Source of the DNA: Bacillota bacterium
GTDB lineage: Bacteria > Bacillota > UBA4882 > UBA8346
Assembly: GCA_023410535.1 (NCBI GenBank)
Contig: JAEYPR010000020.1
Coordinates: forward strand, 62,001 to 126,000
DNA length: 64,000 nucleotides
Direction: 5' to 3'
The notes beneath the pieces were generated by a model. The model was not told the origin of the DNA and searched no databases. It saw only the letters and a program-made list of their open reading frames with translations. Below, piece by piece: positions 51,854 through 59,855 of this stretch. The position numbers were made by a program, and so were the translations under genes. Numbering within the stretch: the first letter of the stretch is position 1; each line of letters opens with the position of its first letter.

Positions 51854-52576
51854 CTACGCTTCGCACTCGTGCCCTTTAAAATATGACTTCAACAACTCCT
51901 CATCCTGGCTCAAAACGCTGGAAGGACCTTCGGAAACGATCTTACCTACCGAAAGGATATAGGCATAATCGGTCACTTGCAACGCCATATTGGTGTTTTG
52001 CTCCACCAGCAAAATCGTTAAACCCGTTTTGTTGATCCGCGCGATTGCTTCGTAAACCTGATCGACAATGATCGGCGCAAGGCCCATCGACGGTTCATCC
52101 AACATCAACAACCTCGGTCGCGACATCAATCCCCGCATGATGGCCAACATCTGCTGTTCACCGCCGGATAAGGTTCCTGCCATCTGTGAAAGCCGCTCTT
52201 TTAACTTGGGGAACAATTCCAACACCTTTTCGATTTCTTGTTTAATCTCTTTTTTTGAGCGGATCAGATAGGCGCCCATGATCAGGTTTTCCTTGATCGT
52301 CAAACCCGGGAACACCCCCCGTCCCTGCGGCACATGGATAATTCCCCGGTCGACAATGGCTTCCGGTTTTAGTTTTTCAATGGATTTACCTTCAAATTCG
52401 ATCCGGGTCTGCTCGGAAGTCTTGACCAGCCCGGAAATGGACATCATGGTCGTGGTTTTCCCGGCACCGTTTGGTCCGAGCAGCGCGATAAATTGTCCTT
52501 GTTTGATCTCGAAATTAACATCGAATAAAGCTTGCGCTTGGCCGTAATATGCATCCAGATGCGTAATTTTTAGCAA
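51854..52576 (-). CDS. livF: Branched-chain amino acid ABC transporter ATPase
   Basis: 240 residues, LivF type: Walker A GPNGAGKTT, signature LSGGEQQML, Walker B LLMLDEPSMGLAP and a short C-terminus. TTG start, overlapping livG by seven bases. With LivG it drives the LivHM permease. The actual substrate of the system may be a branched-chain amino acid, an amide or an aromatic acid. Confidence 0.93.
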   Translation of the reverse strand: MLKITHLDAYYGQAQALFDVNFEIKQGQFIALLGPNGAGKTTTMMSISGLVKTSEQTRIEFEGKSIEKLKPEAIVDRGIIHVPQGRGVFPGLTIKENLIMGAYLIRSKKEIKQEIEKVLELFPKLKERLSQMAGTLSGGEQQMLAIMRGLMSRPRLLMLDEPSMGLAPIIVDQVYEAIARINKTGLTILLVEQNTNMALQVTDYAYILSVGKIVSEGPSSVLSQDEELLKSYFKGHECEA

Positions 52577-53346
52577 TTTTTCACAGCCCCTTTTCCCAAA
52601 TATGCCTCAATTACCATCGGGTTCTGCTCAATCTCCGTGAACAGGCCGGAGGCAATCCGCTCGCCGTAACTCAAAACCACCACTTGATCAGCGACATCCC
52701 GAACCAAATCCATAATGTGTTCAATCAAGATGATCGTCAGGCCGGACTCGCGCAATTGGCGGATTAATTGGATCAAATGAGCAATTTCCGTCGCATTCAT
52801 CCCTGCGGCGGGTTCATCCAATAATAAAATCTTCGGTTGAGTTGTCAGCGCCCGCGCGATCTCCAACAACCGTTGTTGGGCATAAGGCAGGCTTTCGGCG
52901 ATTAACGCTTCTTTGCCGCCAAGACCGACATAGTCCAGCCAACGGCTGGCCTCCGCCTGAAATTTGGCTTCTTCCGCGCGATGTTTGCCGCTTTTGCGCA
53001 AAATATGCGACAACCCAAACCGGAAACGATGATGTCCGCCAATTAAGACATTTTCCAACACGGTTAGGTTTTTGAATAATCTTACATTTTGAAAGGTCCG
53101 GGCAATCCCCGCCGCACAGATCCGGTCGGGGGATAAACCGCTGATCGTTTTGCCCTCCAACAAAATTTCACCGTCATCGGGCTGATAGACCCCGGTGATC
53201 ATGTTGAGCAACGTCGTCTTGCCCGAACCATTGGGACCGATGACCGCTAATACTTCCTGGGCTTGAACCGTCACTGGAACTCCTTTGAGCGCCTTGATAC
53301 CCCCGAACGATTTGGTCAAATTATTAATCTCAAGAATGGTTTTCAC
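52570..53346 (-). CDS. livG: Branched-chain amino acid ABC transporter ATPase
   Basis: 258 residues, LivG type: Walker A GPNGSGKTT, long Q-loop to signature insert (RFRFGLSHILRKSG), Walker B LLLDEPAAGMN and the C-terminal YGERIASGLFTEIEQNP. GTG start inside the end of livM (17-base overlap), SD AAAGGAG. Confidence 0.94.
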   Translation of the reverse strand: MKTILEINNLTKSFGGIKALKGVPVTVQAQEVLAVIGPNGSGKTTLLNMITGVYQPDDGEILLEGKTISGLSPDRICAAGIARTFQNVRLFKNLTVLENVLIGGHHRFRFGLSHILRKSGKHRAEEAKFQAEASRWLDYVGLGGKEALIAESLPYAQQRLLEIARALTTQPKILLLDEPAAGMNATEIAHLIQLIRQLRESGLTIILIEHIMDLVRDVADQVVVLSYGERIASGLFTEIEQNPMVIEAYLGKGAVKNC

Positions 53347-54295
53347 GTGAAGGCACTCCTTTGCGGATTATTTTCAACCGCTCCCACAAACGCTCCCCGA
53401 TCGACTGCCACGGGAGCAAAACGACAAATAATACGATCAAACTAAAGAGCATCATATAATACTCTTGCAAGAAACGCATCAATTCCGGCATTAACGTTAG
53501 CCCTAGTCCAGACCAGATCGAGCCGATCACCGACTCCTGACCGCCAATGATCGCCATGGTAAATAAATTGAACGATTGATCTCCGGTGATCAACTCCGGC
53601 GAGAGAAAGCCGGCAAAATGAGCATACAACGCACCGGCGATTCCGGCGTAAAAGGCCGCGGCGATGAAGGCCAAGGCTTTAAGGTGCCGAATATTGACTC
53701 CCATCAGTTCGGCCGCGGTCTCATCCTCACGGATCGCCGTCAAAGCCCGGCCAAGATACGATTTTTTCAGACGTAATGCCGAAATTACCGAAAGCAGCAC
53801 AAATCCGAGTAACAAATAGTACCACTGGATATCCTTGATCAGCTTGAAACTGCCGAATGCCAGCGGATGGATGTTATATAACCCATACGGTCCGTTGGTC
53901 AGTGATTCCAGATTGACGACCAGCAAACGGACAACTTCCCCAAACGCTACCGTACAAATGGAAAGAAACGGGCCGCTCAGTTTAAAGGCCGGGATGCTGA
54001 GCAGACCGCCCCAGAGCGACGCGAATAAAACCCCAATGATAATGGTTAGAAACACCGGCCATCCCAAAGCGCTCGAGAGAATCGCCGAACAATACGCGGC
54101 CAAGGCGAAAAATGCCACATGCCCCAAACTGATCTGCCCGCCGATGCCAAAAAGGATGACCAATCCGATGGCGGCGATGCCATTGGCTAAACCGCGGTTG
54201 AATATGTAAGTATAATAGCGGTTGGGGAGCAACAACGGCATGAATGTTAACACCCCAAGCATAAACCAGATCGTAAAATTTTTGATTTTAAGCAT
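53330..54295 (-). CDS. livM: Branched-chain amino acid ABC transporter permease
   Basis: About 321 residues with eight to nine helices and the LivM hallmarks GQISLGHVAFFALAAY, LGRALTAIREDETAAELMGV and the coupling helix that follows. ATG 54295 with AGGTGG five bases upstream. It forms the heterodimeric channel with LivH. Confidence 0.92.
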   Translation of the reverse strand: MLKIKNFTIWFMLGVLTFMPLLLPNRYYTYIFNRGLANGIAAIGLVILFGIGGQISLGHVAFFALAAYCSAILSSALGWPVFLTIIIGVLFASLWGGLLSIPAFKLSGPFLSICTVAFGEVVRLLVVNLESLTNGPYGLYNIHPLAFGSFKLIKDIQWYYLLLGFVLLSVISALRLKKSYLGRALTAIREDETAAELMGVNIRHLKALAFIAAAFYAGIAGALYAHFAGFLSPELITGDQSFNLFTMAIIGGQESVIGSIWSGLGLTLMPELMRFLQEYYMMLFSLIVLFVVLLPWQSIGERLWERLKIIRKGVPSRENHS

Positions 54296-54304
54296 CGCGT
54301 CCAC

Positions 54305-55195
54305 CTAAACCTTTTCCGTAATCTCAAGTTTAAAAAGACCTTTGGGCTTAAATAACAGGAAAAACAGCAGCAATGAAAAAGTAATAACGTCTTTATACTG
54401 TGAAGAGATGAAACTGGCCCAAAAGGTTTCGGTAATTCCCAAGATCAACCCGCCAACAATCGCCCCGATCGGACTGCCGAAACCACCGATAATATTGGCG
54501 GTAAACGCCTTGGTCCCGAACATGACGCCCATATCCAAGGTAATGAAATAAACCGCGCCCGAAAGGGCGCCGGCAATCCCGGCGACTAGTGACGACAGAC
54601 CGAATACCATGCTCAACATGCGATTGGTATTGACACCCATGAGCGAAGCCACGGTGCGGTTTTGGGTGGTTGCCCGCATGGCGATGCCTAACTTGGTTCC
54701 CTTAAATAGGAACAACAAAATCAACATCACAGCCAGACAAATTCCGACAATCCACAGGGTATGCGGCATAATCGACACCTTGGGCAAGATCTCCAGCGGC
54801 GCATTACCAAACGGATTTTGAATGGTCCGGGGAGCCGTCCCCCACACAAAACGGGCGGCATTCCGCATGAAAATCGACAAGGCGATAAAGGAGACCAATG
54901 CCTTGATCGGTGGCGCTTTCTGCTTTCGCAACGTATAGACGATCGTCTTTTCAATAAAAACCCCATAAATATACATCACAACTAAAGTAATCAATAAGGC
55001 GACGAAAAAGGGTAATTGTAAGGTGAAAAACAATGTGTAGATTAAAAAACAACTAACCATGACAAAGTCGCCATTGGCGAAGTTGAAAATTCCCGCGGCA
55101 TTCCAAATCAGGGTGATTCCCAATGCCGGCAAGGCGTATAACGCCCCAATCGATATCCCGCCGATCAGCAACTGAAGAAATGTTGAAAAATCCAT
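54305..55195 (-). CDS. livH: Branched-chain amino acid ABC transporter permease
   Basis: About 296 residues, eight or so helices; GGISIGALYALPALGITLIW at the N-terminus, MRATTQNRTVASLMGVNTNR as coupling helix, GGFGSPIGAIVGGLILGI near the end. ATG 55195 follows AGGAGG; 28 upstream codons of the open frame are not used. Confidence 0.92.
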   Translation of the reverse strand: MDFSTFLQLLIGGISIGALYALPALGITLIWNAAGIFNFANGDFVMVSCFLIYTLFFTLQLPFFVALLITLVVMYIYGVFIEKTIVYTLRKQKAPPIKALVSFIALSIFMRNAARFVWGTAPRTIQNPFGNAPLEILPKVSIMPHTLWIVGICLAVMLILLFLFKGTKLGIAMRATTQNRTVASLMGVNTNRMLSMVFGLSSLVAGIAGALSGAVYFITLDMGVMFGTKAFTANIIGGFGSPIGAIVGGLILGITETFWASFISSQYKDVITFSLLLFFLLFKPKGLFKLEITEKV

Positions 55196-55337
55196 GCGGC
55201 AGCCTCCTTCGAATATACAAGCTGATGAACGCTGAAAATGACCGGAGTTGTCGTAAACCGCTTCCACCGTCCAAATCAATTTGAGCGTTTGGCGGATCGT
55301 CCCACCAAACGCTCAAACTCATCATCAAGATGAGCAG

Positions 55338-56477
55338 TTATTTTAAGATCACATCGGTAACCTGCCATTGACCGTTTTTGAACTCGCCGATTACTTGCTT
55401 GGTCACCAGGTCGCCCGTGGGGCTGCCTTTAAATTGACTTTGGATCCCGGTGTATTGAACTTTTTGCAAGCCCTTGGTAATCGCTTCGGGCGTCGTGCCA
55501 TTTTTATTCATGATTTGGGCGACCATTTTGACCATATCGTAGTAGGCGGCGACATGGGTCTCCGGCTCTTGCCCGTTATATAACTTTTTATACTTGGCGA
55601 CCCAGGTTTGAATCTTCGGGTCGGGATCAGACGGCAAAAAGTGGGTGACAATCTTGACTCCCTCCATGGCGCCTTTGGGTCCGCCGGCCAGATCAACCAC
55701 ATAATCGAGTCCCAACGGCGAACCGCCGAACATCGCGGTTTTCAAACCCATCTCGCGGCTTTGCCGTAAGAACTTGGCGGTTTCAATCTCTTTGCCGAGC
55801 GCCAATACCGCATCCGTCCCTTTATTTTTAAAGCTTAAAATCTGGGCGGTAAAGTCGGTATCACCGATATTACAGACTTCGATAGCTTTCGCGGGATTCT
55901 TTAACTGGGTAAGGTTCTTTTGAATCAGTTCCATGAAGCCTTTGCCATAATCTTCGTTGGTATAGATGATCCCGATCTTTTTGAAACCTTTTTTATGTAC
56001 GTATTGGGCTAAAATCTTTCCGGCAACGTCATCCCCGGCGCGGGCCCGGAAGATCGTCGGAATCCCTTGGTTGGTGATGCGGATATTAGTCGCGGTGGTA
56101 ATCTGGGGAATCCCTTCCTTGGCGCAAAACGGCATACTGGCCAAGACCAACCCGCTGGAGTCCGAACCTAAAATCACCGGCACCTTCAAATCGTAGATGG
56201 CTTTTTTGACGGCATTAATGGCTTCACTGGATTTCACTTGATCATCCAGGCAAATCACATTGAGCTTTTCGCCTTTAATTCCACCGCTGGCGTTCACTTC
56301 GTCAACCGCCATTTTGATCCCATTGGTGATGTACTCGCCATTTTTAGTTAAAGCACCGGTTAACGAAGTAACAATACAAGCGATGTTCACTGTCTTTTCG
56401 GCCGCCGACACATTCAATCCCGTTAGCGACGCTAATAATAACACCAAAACCAAACACACTCGAATCCCTTTTTGCAC
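55338..56477 (-). CDS. Liv-type ABC transporter substrate-binding protein
   Basis: 379 residues, GTG start after GGGAGG. A signal peptide (GIRVCLVLVLLLASLTGLNV, cleavage near SAA) is not of the lipoprotein type, which fits a periplasmic, diderm setting. The type I periplasmic-binding fold begins VNIACIVTSLTGALTKNG; VILGSDSSGLVLASMPF and IYTNEDYGKGFMELI are typical of LivJ-like receptors. First gene of the liv operon and the target of the double IclR-type operator at 56567-56665. Confidence 0.9.
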   Translation of the reverse strand: MQKGIRVCLVLVLLLASLTGLNVSAAEKTVNIACIVTSLTGALTKNGEYITNGIKMAVDEVNASGGIKGEKLNVICLDDQVKSSEAINAVKKAIYDLKVPVILGSDSSGLVLASMPFCAKEGIPQITTATNIRITNQGIPTIFRARAGDDVAGKILAQYVHKKGFKKIGIIYTNEDYGKGFMELIQKNLTQLKNPAKAIEVCNIGDTDFTAQILSFKNKGTDAVLALGKEIETAKFLRQSREMGLKTAMFGGSPLGLDYVVDLAGGPKGAMEGVKIVTHFLPSDPDPKIQTWVAKYKKLYNGQEPETHVAAYYDMVKMVAQIMNKNGTTPEAITKGLQKVQYTGIQSQFKGSPTGDLVTKQVIGEFKNGQWQVTDVILK

Positions 56478-56566
56478 GATAATGACCTCCCTTTATTTTT
56501 TTCTGTATTGAACCGGCACCATAAATCAAGCGTATGGAAGCCGGCAAAGCAGACTTCGTTTCGGTC

Positions 56567-56593
56567 GTTCCACATTACGGAACTATATTCCAT
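56567..56593. promoter_or_regulatory. Composite IclR-type operator, copy 1
   Basis: GTTCC-N7-GGAAC-N3-ATTCC followed by AT. The inner GGAACTATATTCC (56579-56591) is an inverted repeat. About 90 bases upstream of the binding-protein start. Confidence 0.65.
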
Positions 56594-56638
56594 CATTTAG
56601 TTAATTTCGTGTTACAAAAATAGGATGAGATGGTTTTT

Positions 56639-56665
56639 GTTCCAAGATGCGGAACGCTATTCCAT
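56639..56665. promoter_or_regulatory. Composite IclR-type operator, copy 2
   Basis: GTTCC-N7-GGAAC-N3-ATTCC-AT again, the inner part GGAACGCTATTCC at 56651-56663, 72 bases (about seven helical turns) from copy 1. Confidence 0.65.
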
Positions 56666-56737
56666 GTTTTGATTATTCAAAGCTTATTTCTTAAAAAAGA
56701 TCGCTCGTTAAACTTCGAGCACCAAATCAAGCGCGGT

Positions 56738-57556
56738 TTAATCAAAAAATACACGTTTGCGCTCCGGGGCTCCTAATTTCATTGATAGTTCCTGCGCCGC
56801 TTCCACCAATGATTGGGCGATGGTCGCCACCCCTTTGTTGCGAATCCGGCTTGCCGGTCCGGGAATCGTGATCGCCGCGATCACCAACCCTTCATGGTTC
56901 CAGATCGGCGCGGAAATGCAAACCTGATCGTCTTGAATCTCTTCATCGTCAACCGCATAACCCAACTTGCGGATTTCCGCTAAATTTTGCCTTAACTGTT
57001 CCGGATCGGTGATCGTTTTGGCCGTATAACGTTTCAGCGGGAGTGCGGCAATGATCCGTTCCCCGGTTTCCGGTTTTTGAAACGCCAACATTACTTTTCC
57101 GCCCGCGGAACAATGCAGCGGACTCCGTTTGCCGATTTGCGAGGTGACCCGCATCGCCACATCGCTCTCCATTTTTTCGACAATCACCGATTCGATTCCG
57201 TCAAGCACTGAGATACTGGCGGTCTCATGATAAAGATCCACCAAACGCCCGAGAATTGGCCCGCCTTCCGACGCCAACGACCGGGCGACCACGACATGAG
57301 CCCCTAACGAATGCAGTTTCAGTCCCAACCGATAATACCCGGTATCGCTGACTTGATCAATAAAACCGCGTTGCGCCAACGCATTTAACAACCGGTGGAT
57401 GGTGCTTTTCGGTAAGCCAAGATTGGTGCTGAGCTGATTGAGGCTCTGTTGTTCACAACCATTGGCTTCAAATGACAATAAAATTTGTAACGCCCGATCG
57501 ACCGATTGCACCAGCGGTGTTTCGCTATCGAGCTTTGGATTGATGAATCTGGTCAA
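56738..57556 (-). CDS. IclR-family regulator of the liv operon
   Basis: 272 residues: winged helix at 20-80 (QSLNQLSTNLGLPKSTIHRLLNAL) and the GAF-like IclR effector domain (HCSAGGKVMLAF, GYAVDDEEIQDDQVCISAPI). TTG start after AAAGGG. It lies upstream of the liv operon in the same direction, and its own promoter and that of the operon share one composite operator, so autoregulation plus control of liv is the likely role. Confidence 0.9.
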   Translation of the reverse strand: MTRFINPKLDSETPLVQSVDRALQILLSFEANGCEQQSLNQLSTNLGLPKSTIHRLLNALAQRGFIDQVSDTGYYRLGLKLHSLGAHVVVARSLASEGGPILGRLVDLYHETASISVLDGIESVIVEKMESDVAMRVTSQIGKRSPLHCSAGGKVMLAFQKPETGERIIAALPLKRYTAKTITDPEQLRQNLAEIRKLGYAVDDEEIQDDQVCISAPIWNHEGLVIAAITIPGPASRIRNKGVATIAQSLVEAAQELSMKLGAPERKRVFFD

Positions 57557-57594
57557 TTCACAGTACCCTTTCTGTCGCTTGCATGATGGTCTTC

Positions 57595-57619
57595 ATTCCA
57601 TATCATAGAATGACGTTCC
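57595..57619. promoter_or_regulatory. Composite IclR-type operator, copy 3 (iclR promoter)
   Basis: ATTCC-N7-AGAAT-N3-GTTCC, the same 5-7-5-3-5 architecture as the two liv copies, with one weaker inner arm. It is 39 bases upstream of the regulator's start. Confidence 0.55.
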
Positions 57620-57694
57620 AATATTAAGATACTATTTTCTTAATACGCTGTCAATTGAAATCTTATTTCGGGCGAAAAATCGTTCGCCAATAGC

Positions 57695-58525
57695 TCACTG
57701 TTTCAAGCGGACCCACCAAAGGAAGATCATCCAACTGCCAAAGACGGTAGCCCAAAGCAGTTTTAACCCATTCCAGAGCAGCTTGGCCCATTGCAATTGG
57801 CGGATCAATTCGGTTCTGTTTCGTTGGTGCCAATCACGAAGCGTGTTGCGAAGATAAACCCGGGTTTCCCCATACTTCGGAGCAGTTCCGGGTTGGACAT
57901 TGGCCATACCGGCATTATAGGCTTCAATGGCCAACGCGACGTGCCCGTGATAATGGTCCAATAATTCCCGGAAATAAGCGGTTCCCACCCGAATATTGGC
58001 TTTCGGATCGTAAATGCAACGAACCGCGTCGCAAGGTTGCCCGGGATCGTGTTCTCCGCTGCAAATGGAATCGCTATACTGGCGCCAGACTGCCGGCATC
58101 AGTTGCATCATCCCCCGAGCGCCCGCTTTGGAGATAGCTTGGGATTGAAAACGGCTTTCATTGTAGATAATGGCCGCAACCAGCTTCGGGTCAAGATTGT
58201 TCCGGGCCGCGTTGGCATTGATGATTGTCGTTATCTCTCCCGGCACGGGAATGGAAGGTCTATTGGGAAACGTCAAAAACTTAACAGCCGTCGCGGCAAT
58301 CGGCGAAGGTTCAAGCGCCATCCAAAGGCCCAACCCGGTCAACCCCAGCAATCCCGTGATCGAAATGAAAAAAGCGCATAACAGTTGCGGATTACGCTTT
58401 CGTTTGGTATGAAACGAATTTCCCAACAAAACAACCGGACTGAACAGGATTTGGAGAAAGGAAAGCCGTCCCTTCCTCCGCTGTTGCTGATTCTTACCGG
58501 TGGTCGACCGGGATTGAGCTTTCAT
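57695..58525 (-). CDS. Membrane-anchored lytic transglycosylase (SLT)
   Basis: 276 residues. One N-terminal membrane segment (about 48-70), the SLT domain at about 100-220 with the catalytic Glu in IIYNESRFQSQAIS, GARGMMQLMPAVW and IEAYNAGMANV, and a second hydrophobic stretch at the C-terminus (GLKLLWATVFGSWMIFLWWV). It cleaves peptidoglycan glycan strands. Two cysteines (SICSG, GQPCD, RCIYD region) may form a disulfide. SD GAGGTGGG before ATG 58525. The 21-bp repeat array lies 130-340 bases upstream. Confidence 0.88.
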   Translation of the reverse strand: MKAQSRSTTGKNQQQRRKGRLSFLQILFSPVVLLGNSFHTKRKRNPQLLCAFFISITGLLGLTGLGLWMALEPSPIAATAVKFLTFPNRPSIPVPGEITTIINANAARNNLDPKLVAAIIYNESRFQSQAISKAGARGMMQLMPAVWRQYSDSICSGEHDPGQPCDAVRCIYDPKANIRVGTAYFRELLDHYHGHVALAIEAYNAGMANVQPGTAPKYGETRVYLRNTLRDWHQRNRTELIRQLQWAKLLWNGLKLLWATVFGSWMIFLWWVRLKQ

Positions 58526-58654
58526 GTTCCCACCTCACTTTTGGTTATATTCCCGGTAGTTTTGGAAAACTCCTGCTATTAATGGTTCACACTGTTGCCT
58601 GGCTTGACCAAAACGCTGTTGCGGAAGGTCCCATAGTTCATCCAGTCGCTCAAC

Positions 58655-58864
58655 GAGATCGTTTTGTGGATAACTGATCTCATTTTGTTAATAACTTAGA
58701 TCGTTTTGTTAATAAGTGATCTCATTTTGTTAGTAAATGAGATCATTCTGTGACTCAATGAGATCATTTTGTGGATAACTCATCTCATTTTGTTAATAAC
58801 TGATCTATTTTTGTGAATAACTGATCTCATTTTGTGACTCAATGAGATCGCTTTGGGGATAAGT
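58655..58864. repeat. Ten tandem 21-bp repeats with DnaA boxes (iteron-like)
   Basis: Ten head-to-tail units of exactly 21 bases, starting at 58655, 58676, 58697, 58718, 58739, 58760, 58781, 58802, 58823 and 58844. Consensus GATCTCATTTTGTTAATAACT or GAGATCATTTTGTGGATAACT. Units 1 and 6 contain TGTGGATAA and unit 8 TGTGAATAA, perfect DnaA boxes (TTATNCACA on the other strand); units 2, 3 and 7 have TGTTAATAA. All have ATTTTGT or a close form at the same place. A weaker unit precedes at 58634-58654. Confidence 0.9.
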
Positions 58865-58881
58865 GGTCGATTCGATGAATC

Positions 58882-58911
58882 AAAAAGACCCGTTACATTT
58901 TGTAACGAGTC
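58882..58911 (-). terminator. Terminator of the exb/nitrogenase-like operon
   Basis: On minus, GACTCGTTACA and TGTAACGGGTC pair with one mismatch around AAA, followed by TTTTTG. Confidence 0.78.
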
Positions 58912-58973
58912 CTGATTGACCGGCAGCGCCGTTTTCGCAAGGCTTTATCTTCGCTCCGGGTGAGGCCTCTGTT

Positions 58974-59387
58974 TCACTCCGGCGCGCGAACCGCTAAGGC
59001 GATTTTCTGCAGGCCGTAAGCGCGCGCCTGATCCAAAATCGTGACGACCGCTTGATAGCGGCATTCCCGGTCCGCCTCGATCGTCAATTGCGTCCCCGGA
59101 CGTTGTGCTCCCAATACCGCGTCCAATTCGTTCCGGGGCAACGGCTTACCGTTCCAGTAAATCTGCTCGTCGGCGGCTACTTCCAAACACAGCCGGGAAA
59201 CTTTCGCGGCCACGTCCTCGCTCCGCCGCGCCTGCGGCAGATTCACGCCCAATTGTCGCTGCGTTTCCACGAAACTTGCGGTCATCATGAAAAAAGCGAT
59301 CAACGTGATCAAGACATCAATCAGATTGATAATCTCCAATCTGGGCGGTGGCAGCGGTTTTAACTCCAATGGCGCTCGTTTACCCAT
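58974..59387 (-). CDS. exbD: ExbD/TolR-type biopolymer transport protein
   Basis: 137 residues: one N-terminal membrane helix with the proton-pathway Asp (LEIINLIDVLITLIAFFMMT), then a small periplasmic domain ending YGLQKIALAV. With ExbB and TonB it powers uptake across an outer membrane, or with TolA envelope constriction. It overlaps exbB by eight bases. Its place behind a metal/tetrapyrrole-type operon favours the TonB role and an outer membrane in this organism. Confidence 0.9.
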   Translation of the reverse strand: MGKRAPLELKPLPPPRLEIINLIDVLITLIAFFMMTASFVETQRQLGVNLPQARRSEDVAAKVSRLCLEVAADEQIYWNGKPLPRNELDAVLGAQRPGTQLTIEADRECRYQAVVTILDQARAYGLQKIALAVRAPE

Positions 59388-59826
59388 GGCCTTCCGTTTC
59401 CTTCAGCGAGGCGTTATAATCGAAAACATATTCCTCCAACCGCGTTTGAAAATAATTGTAAAACGCGGTGGCGATCACCGTGACGAGTAACCCGGCGGCG
59501 GTGGTGATCAAGGCTTCGCTGATTCCGGCGCTCAATACCTGCGGATTAAATTGCCCCACGGTGCCGCCCAATAAATGAAAACATTTCATCATCCCGACCA
59601 CCGTTCCCAGCAAACCCAGCATCGGGGCGATCACGATAATCGTATACAAGATCATGAGATGGCGACGGAGCCGTTTTAATACCGCCGCCGGTTGCTCGGC
59701 CTCCGCCAAGGGGATCGGCAACATTTTGACATAAACAACCATCCGTTCAACGACCACTGCCACCATCAACACCGAACAAATCAACAACGGGATCATCAAT
59801 ACCCCGCCTTGGGTCAATATTGCCAT
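59380..59826 (-). CDS. exbB: ExbB/TolQ-type proton channel protein
   Basis: 148 residues, shorter than typical ExbB. Helix 1 is GGVLMIPLLICSVLMVAVVVERM; the conserved pair of helices around IVIAPMLGLLGTVVGMMKCF and LITTAAGLLVTVIATAFYNYF matches the MotA/TolQ/ExbB signature. ATG 59826 is preceded by GGGAGGAG; the frame is open to 59901 but that part overlaps the chelatase gene. Confidence 0.9.
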   Translation of the reverse strand: MAILTQGGVLMIPLLICSVLMVAVVVERMVVYVKMLPIPLAEAEQPAAVLKRLRRHLMILYTIIVIAPMLGLLGTVVGMMKCFHLLGGTVGQFNPQVLSAGISEALITTAAGLLVTVIATAFYNYFQTRLEEYVFDYNASLKETEGHG

Positions 59827-59855
59827 GCGGTTTCTCCTCCCATTTTCTGCAGGGA

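Larger units (their letters stand above)
58526..58973. other. Intergenic region carrying the 21-bp repeat array
   Basis: 448 bases without a gene; all frames through the array hit stops within a few units. Contents: a probable promoter region for the lytic transglycosylase (58526-58633), a degenerate repeat unit (58634-58654), the array (58655-58864) and the ExbD terminator (58882-58911). Confidence 0.65.

Noticed and set aside
58655..58864. CRISPR array
   Set aside because: Units are contiguous 21-mers with no spacers and no cas genes nearby.
58655..58864. Heptapeptide-repeat coding sequence (21 bp = 7 codons)
   Set aside because: Each frame meets a stop within a few units on both strands, and no SD-led start is present.
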